From contig JACSYO010001636.1 of the NCBI GenBank assembly GCA_016806645.1, positions 1,534,001 through 1,598,000 of the forward strand: a DNA stretch of 64,000 bases. The letters run 5' to 3'. Source of the stretch: Ophiodon elongatus. Its lineage: Eukaryota > Chordata > Actinopteri > Perciformes > Hexagrammidae. Below, one piece after another: positions 24,892 through 34,603 of the stretch (the stretch's first letter is position 1; the number at the start of each line of letters is the position of its first letter). The notes below the pieces were generated by a model. It made no database searches. It was not told the DNA's origin and saw only the letters and a program-made list of their open reading frames with translations. The translations under genes and the position numbers were made by a program.

Positions 24892-25002
24892 ATGAGCGGA
24901 CGCGGGGACGAGGCCGGGGAGAGCTCCGGCTCCCAGGAGCCCACCACGGGGGCCGCGGAGCCCCAGAAGAGGAGGCCGGGGAGACCGCGGAAGCCCCAAA
25001 AA
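24892..25002 (+). CDS. hmga2: hmga2 coding exon 1 (N-terminus and AT-hook 1)
   Basis: Encodes residues 1-37 of HMGA2, an architectural chromatin protein that binds the minor groove of AT-rich DNA in the nucleus and shapes enhancer complexes in growing and embryonic cells. The exon starts at an ATG in good context and ends in CAAAAA before a GTAAGC donor (25003), phase 0. Residues 2-24 are a low-complexity Ser/Gly/Glu segment. Residues 26-34 (KRRPGRPRK) are AT-hook 1; they keep the GRP core, but the residue just before it is Pro where human HMGA2 has Arg. The length matches human exon 1 (37 residues). Identity rests mainly on exons 2-4. Intron 1 is 964 bp. Confidence 0.95.
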
Positions 25003-25194
25003 GTAAGCTCGTGTCTCGCTGCTGTTCACGGAGTGCGCTCCGCGGACAGGCGGAAGAATGAAAGCCAGACTATCTGCACCCTGTTCCGCCTTAAGCACTG
25101 TGCTTTAGTCGGAGAGCTAAGAGGGAAGACTTTAGTCACTTCAGGTCCTGTTCCTTACCGAGCTTAGCTTTATGGAACTGCACACATATTTGCA

Positions 25195-25196
<2 letters not shown>

Positions 25197-25244
<48 letters not shown>

Positions 25245-25280
25245 TGTATATATGTATATATATATATATATGTATGTATG

Positions 25281-25346
<66 letters not shown>
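25197..25346. repeat. (TA)n tract in hmga2 intron 1
   Basis: 150 bp of TA with a few TGTA and GTAT variants in the middle. It is palindromic at every scale, can extrude as a cruciform, and is a likely assembly trouble spot. Confidence 0.97.
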
Positions 25347-25349
<3 letters not shown>

Positions 25350-25794
25350 TTTATAATGGATTGGATTATATTTGTGAGGAATATAAATACACTGCAGTTT
25401 GAGACTTAATGTATGCTCAATAGGCTCCACACACACGCACGCGCCGAGCAACGAGACTGTTTACAGTCTTGGCTCTGGCCGATGGTCTTTCACTGACTAC
25501 CCGGGTGAAAAGAGAGAAAGTGCGCGCATGAACGTGACTCTGCGGGGCCCTGAACGTGTTTCTGTCAACGTGTTTGAGGTTCACTTCTCATTCCAAGTGT
25601 CACACCGACAATCACGTCCACTGAGGCCGCTGCAGGCTGCGGTGTGCCCGGGGGGCCAGGGGCCGGGAGACACCGGACACGCTCAGACACACAGCAGCTG
25701 GTTGTTATGGAGAGGTAGAGTTAAAGAGTGTGTGACATTTAAAAGAGGAAAACCAGACTGAGTGATAGTTCCCTCTCATGTATTTACCTCTATG

Positions 25795-25796
<2 letters not shown>

Positions 25797-25839
<43 letters not shown>
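25797..25839. repeat. (AC)n microsatellite in intron 1
   Basis: A pure AC tract about 127 bp before exon 2. A C14 run follows at 25940-25953, forming part of the exon 2 polypyrimidine tract. Confidence 0.95.
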
Positions 25840-25840
<1 letters not shown>

Positions 25841-25966
25841 CCTTTGTCCCTCTTTTGGTCTTGAACCAGAAAGCAATGACCAAATGGGGAGGGGGTTCAA
25901 AGCATTCTGTTTCCTGTTCTTGGACACCCATGTCATGTACCCCCCCCCCCCCCACCTACTTTTCAG

Positions 25967-26053
25967 GAGCCCAGCGGAGAACCTGTCCCCAAGCGACCTC
26001 GGGGCCGCCCCAAAGGAAGTAAGAACAAGGGCCCCTCCAAGGCGGCGCAGAAG
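25967..26053 (+). CDS. hmga2: hmga2 coding exon 2 (AT-hook 2)
   Basis: Encodes residues 38-66, from EPSGEPVPK to SKAAQK, 29 codons as in human HMGA2 exon 2. The acceptor is CTTTTCAG (ends 25966) after a C-rich tract, and the donor is GTGAGG (26054); both sides are phase 0. AT-hook 2 is [12 protein letters not shown] at residues 45-56, the full RGRP core with basic flanks, the strongest DNA-contacting type. The two Ser-Pro dipeptides that bracket this hook in human HMGA2 (cdc2/CDK1 target sites) are Val-Pro (44-45) and Gly-Pro (59-60) here, so both target serines are absent. Codons are GTC and GGC, so this is not a one-base ambiguity in my reading. The near identity of the rest makes the call secure. 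Confidence 0.98.
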
Positions 26054-26515
26054 GTGAGGAGCCTCGGCACCTGAACGACACACACACACACACTGACGTC
26101 ACTTCCCCTTCAACCGAGCTACATCCCAGAATCAAAACGTGGCTGCTGGCGTCACGGTTGTAATTGTTTTAAACATTTTCATAAATGAACTGTCCAAACT
26201 GGTGAGCCAAGAAGACGCCTCGGTGTCCCACGAGGAGGGATTTTGTAAAGCTCCCTCAGGTTTCAGTGCAGACCCAGGGTCAGTTCTCCTCAGTCCTTTT
26301 CTTCCTCATTTCTTATCATAAAAACTAAAAAAAAAAGTTTTTGAGGATTTGTGCGGTTGCCCATTTCATCACTCAAATCATAATCTAGCTGCGTTTTCTC
26401 TCTTACACTCTCTTTTCATAATGTTTTATTTGATGTGTAACATTTAAACGGAAAACGCAAGACGAACACAGACAAGTCAACTTTCACTTCGAAATCTCAG
26501 TTTACTTATTTATTA
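26054..26515. other. Start of hmga2 intron 2
   Basis: No gene or recognised repeat apart from a short ACACACACACAC run at about 26078-26092. Confidence 0.6.
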
Positions 26516-26523
26516 GGTATATA

Positions 26524-27307
26524 CAGTAGCGGGCCGTGCATTTCACACCTAGGCCTTCAGTGATGTCCTACACAGTCCTCCCTGAATGAATCCACCTCTT
26601 AATACCATCATTATGACGCCACAGCTCTAGAAACTATACATTTAGACAGAAACGCATAATAACTAGGCGTTGCATCACCTTAACATAGCTTAGTCCGTCT
26701 TGAAAATGGCGTTGTTTGTATTTCTGTGACCAAATCTATCTCTTCTCCTCCATCAGCCATTGTGGGTTAAAAAAATAACACAAAAACAACGCTTCTATAT
26801 CTATCTACACAAATTAACGCTAGTTCGTTCAGGTCGCCACAGGGTCATTCAGGATCAGGTTCAGGTTGCTAGCTCCGCCTCTCACCAGTGCGCATCCAAT
26901 CAAAAGACGTGCCCGTGCTGACGTCATTGTACGCCTGCATGCTGGCCCCGGTGTCGCCAACTCGAAATCTGATTGGTTAACACCACAGTTTAGATTCCGT
27001 TAACTTTAAGCTACAGACGCCATCACTGTTGATTCTGAAGGCCTAAGGGCAGATTTCTTGGACCCTAGCAACAAAATGACGGCTGAAATATGATTGGATA
27101 AAAGCTCTAATGTAAAGGCCAGCCCTCCGCTCTCGACCTGAGGCTGGAAGCAGCGCAACCAAGAGAAAAACTATGAAATGAAGAGAATAGACTATGGGGA
27201 ACAATTTAATACATATTTGTGGAAAAAATATATAAACATTTAATTTATATTCTGATGATGTTTAGGCCAGCAGAGAAGGCCTTGCTGGCCCTGACGGTCC
27301 GCTACTG
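26524..27307. mobile_element. Non-autonomous hAT transposon with 8-bp TSD
   Basis: The 784-bp element begins CAGTAGCGGGCCGTGC and ends GACGGTCCGCTACTG. The ends are inverted repeats with one mismatch in the first 14 bases. It is flanked by perfect 8-bp direct repeats GGTATATA (26516-26523 and 27308-27315), the target duplication size of hAT elements. No transposase reading frame is inside, so it moved with help from an autonomous relative. It sits in hmga2 intron 2. Confidence 0.9.
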
Positions 27308-27392
27308 GGTATATATATTATTTATAAGTTGCAAGTCATCAAAGCGATGACTCGATCCCACATCTCCGAGTCAGCTCGAGTACACATGTTTA

Positions 27393-27556
27393 TGGATGTA
27401 TGCAGAGGGTGCATGGGTAACATCTGGATGTATGCAGAGGGTGCATGGGTAACATCTGGATGTATGAAGAGGGTGCATGGGTAACATCTGGATGTATGAA
27501 GAGGGTGCATGGGTAACATCTGGATGTATGCAGAGGGTGCATGGGTAACATCTGGA
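27393..27556. repeat. 32-bp minisatellite, 5 copies
   Basis: Five tandem copies of a unit starting GGATGTATGCAGAGGGTGCA and ending GGTAACATCT, with only a GCA/GAA variant between copies. The high similarity suggests recent expansion. Confidence 0.95.
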
Positions 27557-27915
27557 TCACAGAAACGGCCACAGAAAACGTCTCAAACGGACACCTATGC
27601 ATGTTCCCGTCCTAAAGAGTGCCGCACCTCCACAAGACCTCCCAAATATAGAGACCCACTTGTAACTGCGAACTCAATATGAAACCACAGGGGCCTGTTT
27701 GTGCCTCTGTGATGGTGGGAAACACGCGGCCGTACCCCACCAGCACTCGCACAGGGCTGCGGGCTCCAGAGATAACAGTAGACAAATGAGAAAAAGATCA
27801 AAGTCGCCAAAAGAAAGGACGATTCCCAGGCAAGAGCTTCGGGAATTTTATAAGCAACTTCCCCACCTCGCCTTTTTAAGGCTGCGACGCTGTTTGTCCC
27901 GCAGAGGCTGGGGTG

Positions 27916-28200
27916 AGTCCCCCGTGTCTTCATCCCCGTGTCTCCACCCCTGTGTCTCCATCCCCGTGTCTCCACCCCCGTGTCTTCATCCCCGTGTCTC
28001 CACCCCCGTGTCTTCATCCCCGTGTCTCCATCCCCGTGTCTCCACCCCCGTGTCTTCATCCTGGTGTCTTCGCCCCCGTGTCTTCGCCCCCTCTCCGCCC
28101 CCGCGTCTCCGCCCCCGTGTCTTCGTCCCCGTGTCTCCGCCACCCCGTGTCTCCGCCCCCGTGTCTGCGTCCCCGTGTCTGCGTCCCCGTGTCTTCGCCC
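27916..28200. repeat. 14-bp minisatellite, CCCCGTGTCTCCAT-type
   Basis: About twenty copies of a 14-bp unit (CCCCGTGTCTCCAC with TTCAT, TTCGC, TGCGT variants). Unit length 14 makes the frame cycle every 42 bp, producing long open frames of Pro/Ser/Val/Leu on the + strand and Arg/Gly/Asp on the minus strand. Not coding. Variants are clustered: A-type units first, then G-type units after about 28070. Confidence 0.95.
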
Positions 28201-29424
28201 ATTAGTTAGATGAAGCTGTGTTAGGCTCACGATGACAGCAGCCTTAGTGCTCCCTTGCCACCACGGACCACTGTAAACATTCCCAGCACTTTGAAAAGTG
28301 AACCACTCTGCTCTCGCCGTAATCCGGTCTCGTCTCATCTGGTACTGTTATGATAAACAGTGAAGATATCAATCTTTCCAGATGAAAGAGTCCCGGGGTC
28401 GGCCCACACCTTTAACTTATACTCTTTAAAAAGTTCACTTCCCCTCCCCACATCAATCACCTCCGCAATCTCTGACAGATATCATGGCAGCTTGTGAGTA
28501 GAAACAATTGTACTGCACACCTCGACTCGACTATTTAAACTAAATACGGACCGCTTTTCACACCATTCTGAAAAATAAGGCTTTATCTATGGAAAAAAAA
28601 CGTCCGGTTAAGAGTTGAATACAAGGAAATGAGATCTTTCAATTCTCCAAAACCTGAGGCCATCCTCAGCAGGAGTGGCCTTTTGTTTGAACACTAAAAA
28701 TAACCTCCTGACATGGCTTTGTGAATAATGACAGTTGTGTTATTACTTCCATTAGGGCGCAGAGGTGAACGGAGTGATGGACAAAGTGTTTGAATGCTTC
28801 AGTATGCTTCAAACAAAAAAAAGGTCTCACATCCGGGTGTCGGACCTGTTCTGTGTGGTCGAACTCGAAGGCGGGACAGAAAGCCTGCGGTGTCGTGGCA
28901 GTCTCGATGTGATGAATTGTACGAATGGGAATAACTTAGCTCAGGCTTTCAGACAGCCTCTCCTTGCAGACATTTTGAACACATGAGAAGTTCAGGTTCA
29001 CGCAGCAGTTGGGGGAAAAAAGAGCTCTAATAGAAGTTTAAACCCCGCCTACTTTCACACAGATTTTGCTGTAAGAAAGCAGGTTTTGTGACATCCAAAC
29101 AATTCAATAAACACTGTGTTAGAAGCAGACTACAGCCTTGACTATAAAGGACCAGGATCAGAAAACTACAATATGAATGTTTTTTGTGACGGTCATATTC
29201 CTTTAGGAAGGCACTGACAAATGAAGTTGTCCTGATGCTAGAGGTTCTAGATCAGAAAATGCTCATTGACGTTGTATGTTTGAGGACTCTTCCTAAGAAT
29301 AATACCTTCCATAATCCATAAGATTTTTAGCCATGTAAGCAGCAATGCTCTAGTGATGGTTATGACTCTCTTAATACACACTAGTGCTGAGCCCGTTCAA
29401 AACGTATAACGCACGGATGAACAT
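28201..29424. other. hmga2 intron 2, no feature seen
   Basis: No gene, SINE or long tandem repeat recognised here on either strand. Confidence 0.5.
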
Positions 29425-29768
29425 GGACGGAGAACGAGCTGTACCCAGCATGCTGTTTGGCTGTGTAACAGTTCATATTGTAGCTAGCGACAGAGAGCGA
29501 GCTGTACCCAGCATGCTGTTTGGCTTATAACAATTAATATTGTAGCTAGGGATGGGGAGCGAGCTGTACCCAGCATGCCGTTCAGTGGTGTAACAGTTAG
29601 TTTTGTAGCTAGCAACAGAGAGCTAGCTGTGCAGAGCATGCCTGGCGTTTAATAATTAATATTGTAGCGAATCACGTCAGCAAGCTGTACCCAGCATGCC
29701 GTTTGGTGGTGTAACAGTTCATATGGTTTCTAGTGACGGAGAACGAGCTGTAGCCAGCATGCATTTAG
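29425..29768. repeat. ~65-bp degenerate minisatellite, about 5-6 copies
   Basis: Units share GAGCGAGCTGTACCCAGCAT, a GCTGTTTGG or GCCGTTCAG variant, a GTAACAGTTCATATTGTAGC-type centre and a CTAGCGACAGAGA end. Copies diverge from each other more than those of the 32-bp array, so this array is older. Confidence 0.85.
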
Positions 29769-30949
29769 CGGGTCGACATTTGTGAGTGAAATGTCTTACC
29801 TATTGAAATGTGATCAAATTAAAATATTTATTTTGCCGAATCCTTTGTTTTATGACTAAATCCTTGCAAAACCCATGACATCCCCATCATCCTCACCATC
29901 CTCAGCTGTAGTTTGTGTTAACTGCTAATCAGCAAACGGTAGCATGCTAAACAGCAACGTTTTAGCATTCCACTCAGAGCAACGCTTCGCGTTTGTGTAC
30001 AGCCTCATGGAGCATGGCTGTAGACTCGTAGTCTTGTCAGCACGTGTTCATGTACTTAGGAACGGAACTGTGTGGAAACAAAGGTGCCTTCTCCAAACCT
30101 CATGGCTACCATGCAGCTGCAATGGCTAAACGCTAAGCACGACCTAGTGACACTGTTATCCCCTCAAAAATCTGACAGCATCGGTTGTTTGTTTACATGC
30201 CTAAATATGACTTGACACACTGAATTATCACTTTTGTCTTTTGTGGAATTGTTATACATCCCAAAAAACGTTGTATGGAGGAGGTTTGGGTGGATGGATA
30301 GGTCACAGTCAACGTCTGGTTTCTTTAACCATGACCTTTCTTCTTTTATCCATGATGATTAATGGTTCCCGAACCTTAACATAGTATTTTGTCAAACCCA
30401 AACCCAAACCATAATCCTTCCCTCACCCTGAGTAAGTCCTTTTTTCTGCCTAAACCTTGAACCACAGCAGTGGCAGATCAGAAAACGGTCACATTAATCT
30501 TTTTTTCTGCGATGGTGATTTGTAATGTCTGTGGAAGGCGATTCTGCTGGCCGTCCGATCGCTGGGTATTCAGGGCTGCTGCTCAGACATATAAAACACA
30601 AGGATGATTAATTGAACAGGGTGTTTTCTTTCAGACGATTACATCTCCACATTAAAAATGCAGCATCCCAAACAGAGAACTGGGATTACAGTACACAGAT
30701 TGGCTAGCCGGCAATGTGATACGTAATGATAGACACAAGCATTAAGCAGAGAATTAGAATATCACATCACAAGATATCATCATTGTGTTGGTTCTTAATA
30801 CGGGTTTAAAACACTTAAAGCACTATTAAGGCACTAAGATATATTATATTCATAGATTCATATATTTTTTTATTTAAAACCTCAAAAAACACATTAAGAG
30901 AGAATACTCATTTTCATTGGTGCCAAGGTACAATACAAGGCGACTTGAG
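29769..30949. other. hmga2 intron 2, gene-free
   Basis: No gene recognised. Bases 30270-30530 contain CCCAAACCCAAACCATAATC and related words reminiscent of a teleost dispersed repeat. Confidence 0.45.
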
Positions 30950-31137
30950 GCGACAGTGGTTCAGTGGTAGAGCTGGTAGTGGCAGGGTCGTCCTTTCATC
31001 AGAGGATCGGCGGTTCGATCCCCGGCTACACTAGTCCATGTCGATGTGTCCTTGTAGTGCACGCCTAGTGAGAGCTTTTAGTGGTCGGTAGACTAGAAAA
31101 GAGATATAAGTACAGTCCAATTACCATTTTTACAATA
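30950..31137 (+). mobile_element. tRNA-derived SINE, copy 2 (internally deleted)
   Basis: Begins with GTGGTTCAGTGGTAGAGC and has a box B-like GGTTCGATCC, then jumps from GTGTCCTTG directly to TAGTGCACGCC. Compared with copy 3 at 37575 it lacks about 135 bp of the central part. The 3' part (GACTAGAAAAGAGATATAAG) continues into a sequence that is also duplicated next to copy 3. Confidence 0.85.
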
Positions 31138-31200
31138 CGTGGAGACACAACTAAAATCAATTAGTAATAAAAGAAGAATACATGGCTATATCAATTAAAC

Positions 31201-32021
31201 CAGTGTTTTTCAACCTTTTTTGAGGCACACCAACAACCAAAAAAGTTACAAAATGTCACATTGTAGCATAATACAGCATATATGCCGACAAGTGACAGTG
31301 TGTGGGCTTTTTGATTTGGCCACCAGTTCAGCTACTAAGTAGCTAGCTTTGAGAGCTTTCTCAGACACATTTATGGATTTCCTCATAAAAGTTACCTGTT
31401 TCTCAGTTTGTGTGCGCAGGCGAACACAACAGTCCCTGTTCTTGTTGCTAAGTGACGGTGTTTGGTCTCGAGATGACGTCACAGCTTGCTTGGGACCATG
31501 GCGCTGTTTGATAGCTTTTCCCCACACACCAAGCATAACGGAATCGGTGCAGTTGGATCCTCGGTGAAAGTGAATCCAAACGAAAGATAACTTTCACCGT
31601 ACTGCCTCGAGCTCCCAGTTTTTTTTTTGTTTTTTTTTACCACCACTCGTTCTGGGCTTTTCATCTGGTTAGACGGTTGCCCAGGGCCCAGTAGTTCAGA
31701 GTCTGCATTTTTCTTTTTCAAATATTTCTCCATCGCCGTTCTTCACCACAACCTCTCCCGCGCATCATTTAATTCTACTATCTTAAATTAACAGGGTAAT
31801 TATTGCGCTACCTACTGCCACCCACTGGCATGGAAGAGTATTTAATTACTAGGCCAGCCACTATATTGCAGGCTCAGACGCTCAACAATGGCAAATTATT
31901 TGCGGCAAATAAATTATATTTTTTTGGACCGATTAAGTGAAATTGGACATTTTCCCACGGCACACCTAACGAGCTCTCACGGCACACTGGTGTGCCGCGG
32001 CACAGTGCTTGAAAATCGCTG
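31201..32021 (-). mobile_element. hAT transposon, internally deleted, with 8-bp TSD
   Basis: The 821-bp element starts CAGTGTTTTTCAACC and ends GCTTGAAAATCGCTG, inverted ends matching at 12 of 15 positions. It is flanked by perfect AATTAAAC duplications (31193-31200 and 32022-32029), and the same AATTAAAC occurs once in the uninterrupted paralogue at 37937-37944. It carries the N-terminal part of a BED-finger transposase on the minus strand, so its 5' end is at 32021. The C-terminal catalytic part is deleted, so it cannot move by itself. Confidence 0.95.
31246..31733 (-). pseudogene. hAT transposase fragment, BED zinc finger, broken
   Basis: The minus strand encodes a start MEKYLKKKN, then a BED-type zinc-finger region with YLSFGFT and CLVCGEKLS (Cys-x2-Cys) ending PSKL. 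A TGA at 31481-31479 then replaces a lysine codon, and a one-base deletion soon after shifts the frame. The continuation in the second frame reads PSLSNKNRD, then [16 protein letters not shown] and PHTV, typical of ZBED5/SCAND3-like hAT transposases. Such transposases bind the transposon ends through the BED finger. The RNase-H-like catalytic domain is missing. The protein is dead by stop, frameshift and deletion. Confidence 0.85.
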
Positions 32022-33767
32022 AATTAAACGACAATAAAACAAATGTAATTAAAAGCAATGCCAGTAAGATTAGCAATTAGACCTTGGAATTATCTCTGCG
32101 TTATAAACGAGTTCAACTTAAAGTTTTTGTGGAAGCATAAATATGTGGAGCACAGTAACAAAAGCAGATCTTCTTAACTCTGAATTCATTTTTGGCACCT
32201 GCAGGGTGAGCCATGTCTGTAAGCGGGTACAATGGCTACATTCTCAAGAAGCAAGGCTCACTGGTTCTCCAGTGATGAACCTTAAGGCTGAGTGATATAC
32301 TGCGTCTAAAGGTTTGAGAGTTGAACTGCCCGCCCGACCATAAATAACCCGGTAGGACAATACAGAGAAGAAAACCGCTCTCGTTCTTGGACGTAATGGA
32401 ATGCAAGATTTATTAACAATATTAACAATAAATCTCAGCTTTGCTTACAACATGTCAATATGAACTTTATAAGTACGTTTTTCATCTCCCCAAATGCCTC
32501 GAAATATATAATAAGGGGCCTTCCAACAAGCCCAATGTCACCTTATACACACGTGCTGTATTGTCATCTTTCTCAACTTCCCCATCAAGCTTACATATCC
32601 TGGATCAGTCTGTCAACTGAACGTGCAGAGACAAAATTGATATTGAGCATCCCATCCGCCACCGCAGACAGCAGACCAGCTGATCTCCCCATAGTGTTTA
32701 GAACAGAGCGATAATGGGAGCCGTAATTTTAATAAAATGGCTGAATATTAAATCTTAATGCCATAAACCGGAATTATACTTTCGGCATTCGTGAGGGTCC
32801 GTGTGACGTGAATTTAGTCACTAGAGGTTGTACCCATAGGACCCGTGTGGACATCCGTGGGACCGCGCAGACTTGTCCTTGGAATACGGAATATGTCTTC
32901 CTGGAGACGGCGATCTACTGCGCATGTGTGGAACGAGTCCTCCAAGCGGACTCCAGAAAGTCGTATAAATAGAGCTACTACCTGTCCGTGGTATCCGTGG
33001 TTCTCCTTACTAATAATTGACCCAACACTGGTGATCCCAAACAGTTGCCGGCAAAAGAAAGATGGCTTCTAAATGTTCCAGCTATGAGAAAGCACATTTA
33101 ACAACTGTAGGTTTTTTTTAAGCCCAGTTGTTCCGTGCACACCATAGTATTAGAAAAGACAGAGAAGAACCTCTTCGCATTTGTGCAGACACGGTCTAAG
33201 AGGACTTTTTAAAATCTGGGATCCAGCAGGTGACGAGTAGAAACACCCCACCTGCTGCCATGTGACCAGACGGGGTGGCGTGTGCTCGGTGTCAGGATGA
33301 CAGAGGAGCTGGTGTTTACTGAGCCAAATAGCTGCAGAAAGCCACACACATGCCCACAGCACCACCACCGATACTTGCTGCTCATTGTCTGCAAAATTGA
33401 TCGCAGGTCAGCAGTTTGACTAAGATCTCACCTGACTCGCTGCCAGCCAGAGCCCGGATAAATCCCATGAATTATTGACTCCGGTCTGGTCTTGTTAATT
33501 GTGGGTGACTGCAGAGCTTGGCTTTTTGACTGCGCTGGACGGTCTGCAGGGTATAATCTCTCCCACAAACATTATCTGAGTAAGAAAGGTAATTCCCTAC
33601 CCTGAAGCCAAACACACAGGGACATTCCAGGTCTTCACTTCACAGCAAGGGAATGCTCTGTAAACACGCATACTTGGCACTTTTCTAACTCGGGCCATGT
33701 GCACGCTGATGCGGATACAATTGTAAATCTTCTCCTCTCAGCTCACAAATATTTTGTTCCATTTGAA

Positions 33768-33895
33768 TTCATTTCCAAAACAGCTGGTCACTGCAGTTTT
33801 TTAGCAAAGATCAGATAAACAGGAGGAAATAGTGTGTTTGTTGGGGACAAATTTTAAGCGGTGGATTAATTCACATTTGGTGCTTTAGTGTGCAT
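33768..33895. repeat. Dispersed repeat, copy 2 of 2
   Basis: Matches 21489-21620 through GGTCACTGCAG, AACAGGAGGAAAT, TTTGTTGGGGAC and GCGGTGGATTAAT, in the same orientation. Confidence 0.7.
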
Positions 33896-34184
33896 TTATT
33901 TTACTTGATTTATTTCTATATACATGCGGCTCTTGTTTTTGAAGTTTTGGACATCCTTTCTCTTCAGCCATCTTCAGTATTGGTGTCCCTAACTAAGGAT
34001 TTAAATAGTTGAATCTGATTGGGAAAGTCTTGCCTCTAGACGACTGATCGTCATATCGGGTCTATTTTTTTCTTGCTCATTAATCTGTTTAAGATTTATG
34101 GATCTAAAGATAAAAAGTAAAAAAAATAAATATATTATTGGTGCAGGCCTATTCTTTGATTCTGAAATTGCCATGTTTTTATGA

Positions 34185-34305
34185 ACGATGAATGATCTTT
34201 TTGTTTAATTTCAACATTTTCGACCGTGAGATCGGCAGTGGAATCAGGCTCCTTATATCTAATCGTTGAAAATAGTCCACTAATTGGGGTCACCCCTAAA
34301 TCTTA
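34185..34305 (+). repeat. Dispersed repeat, half of an inverted pair
   Basis: Shares GTGAGATCGGCAGT, GGCTCCTTA and TAGTCCACTA plus GGGGTCACC with the reverse complement of 43215-43345. Copies are about 9 kb apart in opposite orientation, on the two sides of exon 3. Confidence 0.75.
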
Positions 34306-34552
34306 GCATGTCTATGGTTCGGACCGGCCTTATTATTGTTATAAACCTCTACCACAGTTTACAGACCCACGGCTTCAAGTGGGACCTGCTGTGTAGGTGT
34401 GGCCCCCGACACCTTAAAACGTGTGCCTGAGTGAATGTGTTTGCTGATCAGGTGTTTTCCATCAGATGTTCACATCATGCAGGTTGTGAAGTGATGGTCA
34501 GTGTAAAGTCCGATTCATGTATTTCTCTTTAATATATCTGTCTTCTTCACAG

Positions 34553-34603
34553 AAAGCCGAGGCAACCGGGGAGAAAAGACCCAGGGGGCGACCCAGGAAA
34601 TGG
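34553..34603 (+). CDS. hmga2: hmga2 coding exon 3 (AT-hook 3)
   Basis: Encodes residues 67-83, 17 codons ending in Trp-83; I see no difference from human HMGA2 exon 3. The acceptor is TTCTTCACAG (ends 34552), the donor GTGAGT (34604), both phase 0. AT-hook 3 is EKRPRGRPRK at residues 73-82. The Trp and the next exon (PQQVVQKK) distinguish HMGA2 from HMGA1, whose third hook and tail differ. The exon 3/intron 3 border is where human rearrangements often separate the DNA-binding part from the acidic tail. Reading into the intron here adds six residues before a TAA at 34622-34624. Confidence 0.98.

Larger units (their letters stand above)
31138..32122 (+). repeat. Duplicated module A (split by a hAT insertion)
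   Basis: Bases 31138-31200 plus 32022-32122 match 37885-38037 almost exactly when the hAT element between them is removed. With the adjacent SINE 3' half (from 31054) the matching length is about 245 bp, with only four or so differences seen by eye. The partner at 37.9 kb keeps the uninterrupted state. Confidence 0.9.
32123..34552. other. hmga2 intron 2, distal part
   Basis: No gene seen. It holds the second copy of a dispersed repeat at 33768-33895 and one half of an inverted repeat pair at 34185-34305 (partner 43215-43345). Bases 32765-33065 resemble a compact GC-richer repeat (GGCATTCGTGAGGGTCCG), class unknown. Confidence 0.5.

Noticed and set aside
24820..25098. Minus-strand open frames across exon 1
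   Set aside because: Shadows of the GC-rich hmga2 first exon and leader.
24892..25167. 91-codon unspliced reading of hmga2 exon 1
   Set aside because: The frame simply continues into intron 1 past a good GTAAGC donor; the match to HMGA2 stops at residue 37 and resumes in exon 2.
27595..28338. Open frames of 168 and 247 codons, both strands
   Set aside because: They run through the 14-bp minisatellite; the period forces long stop-free frames.
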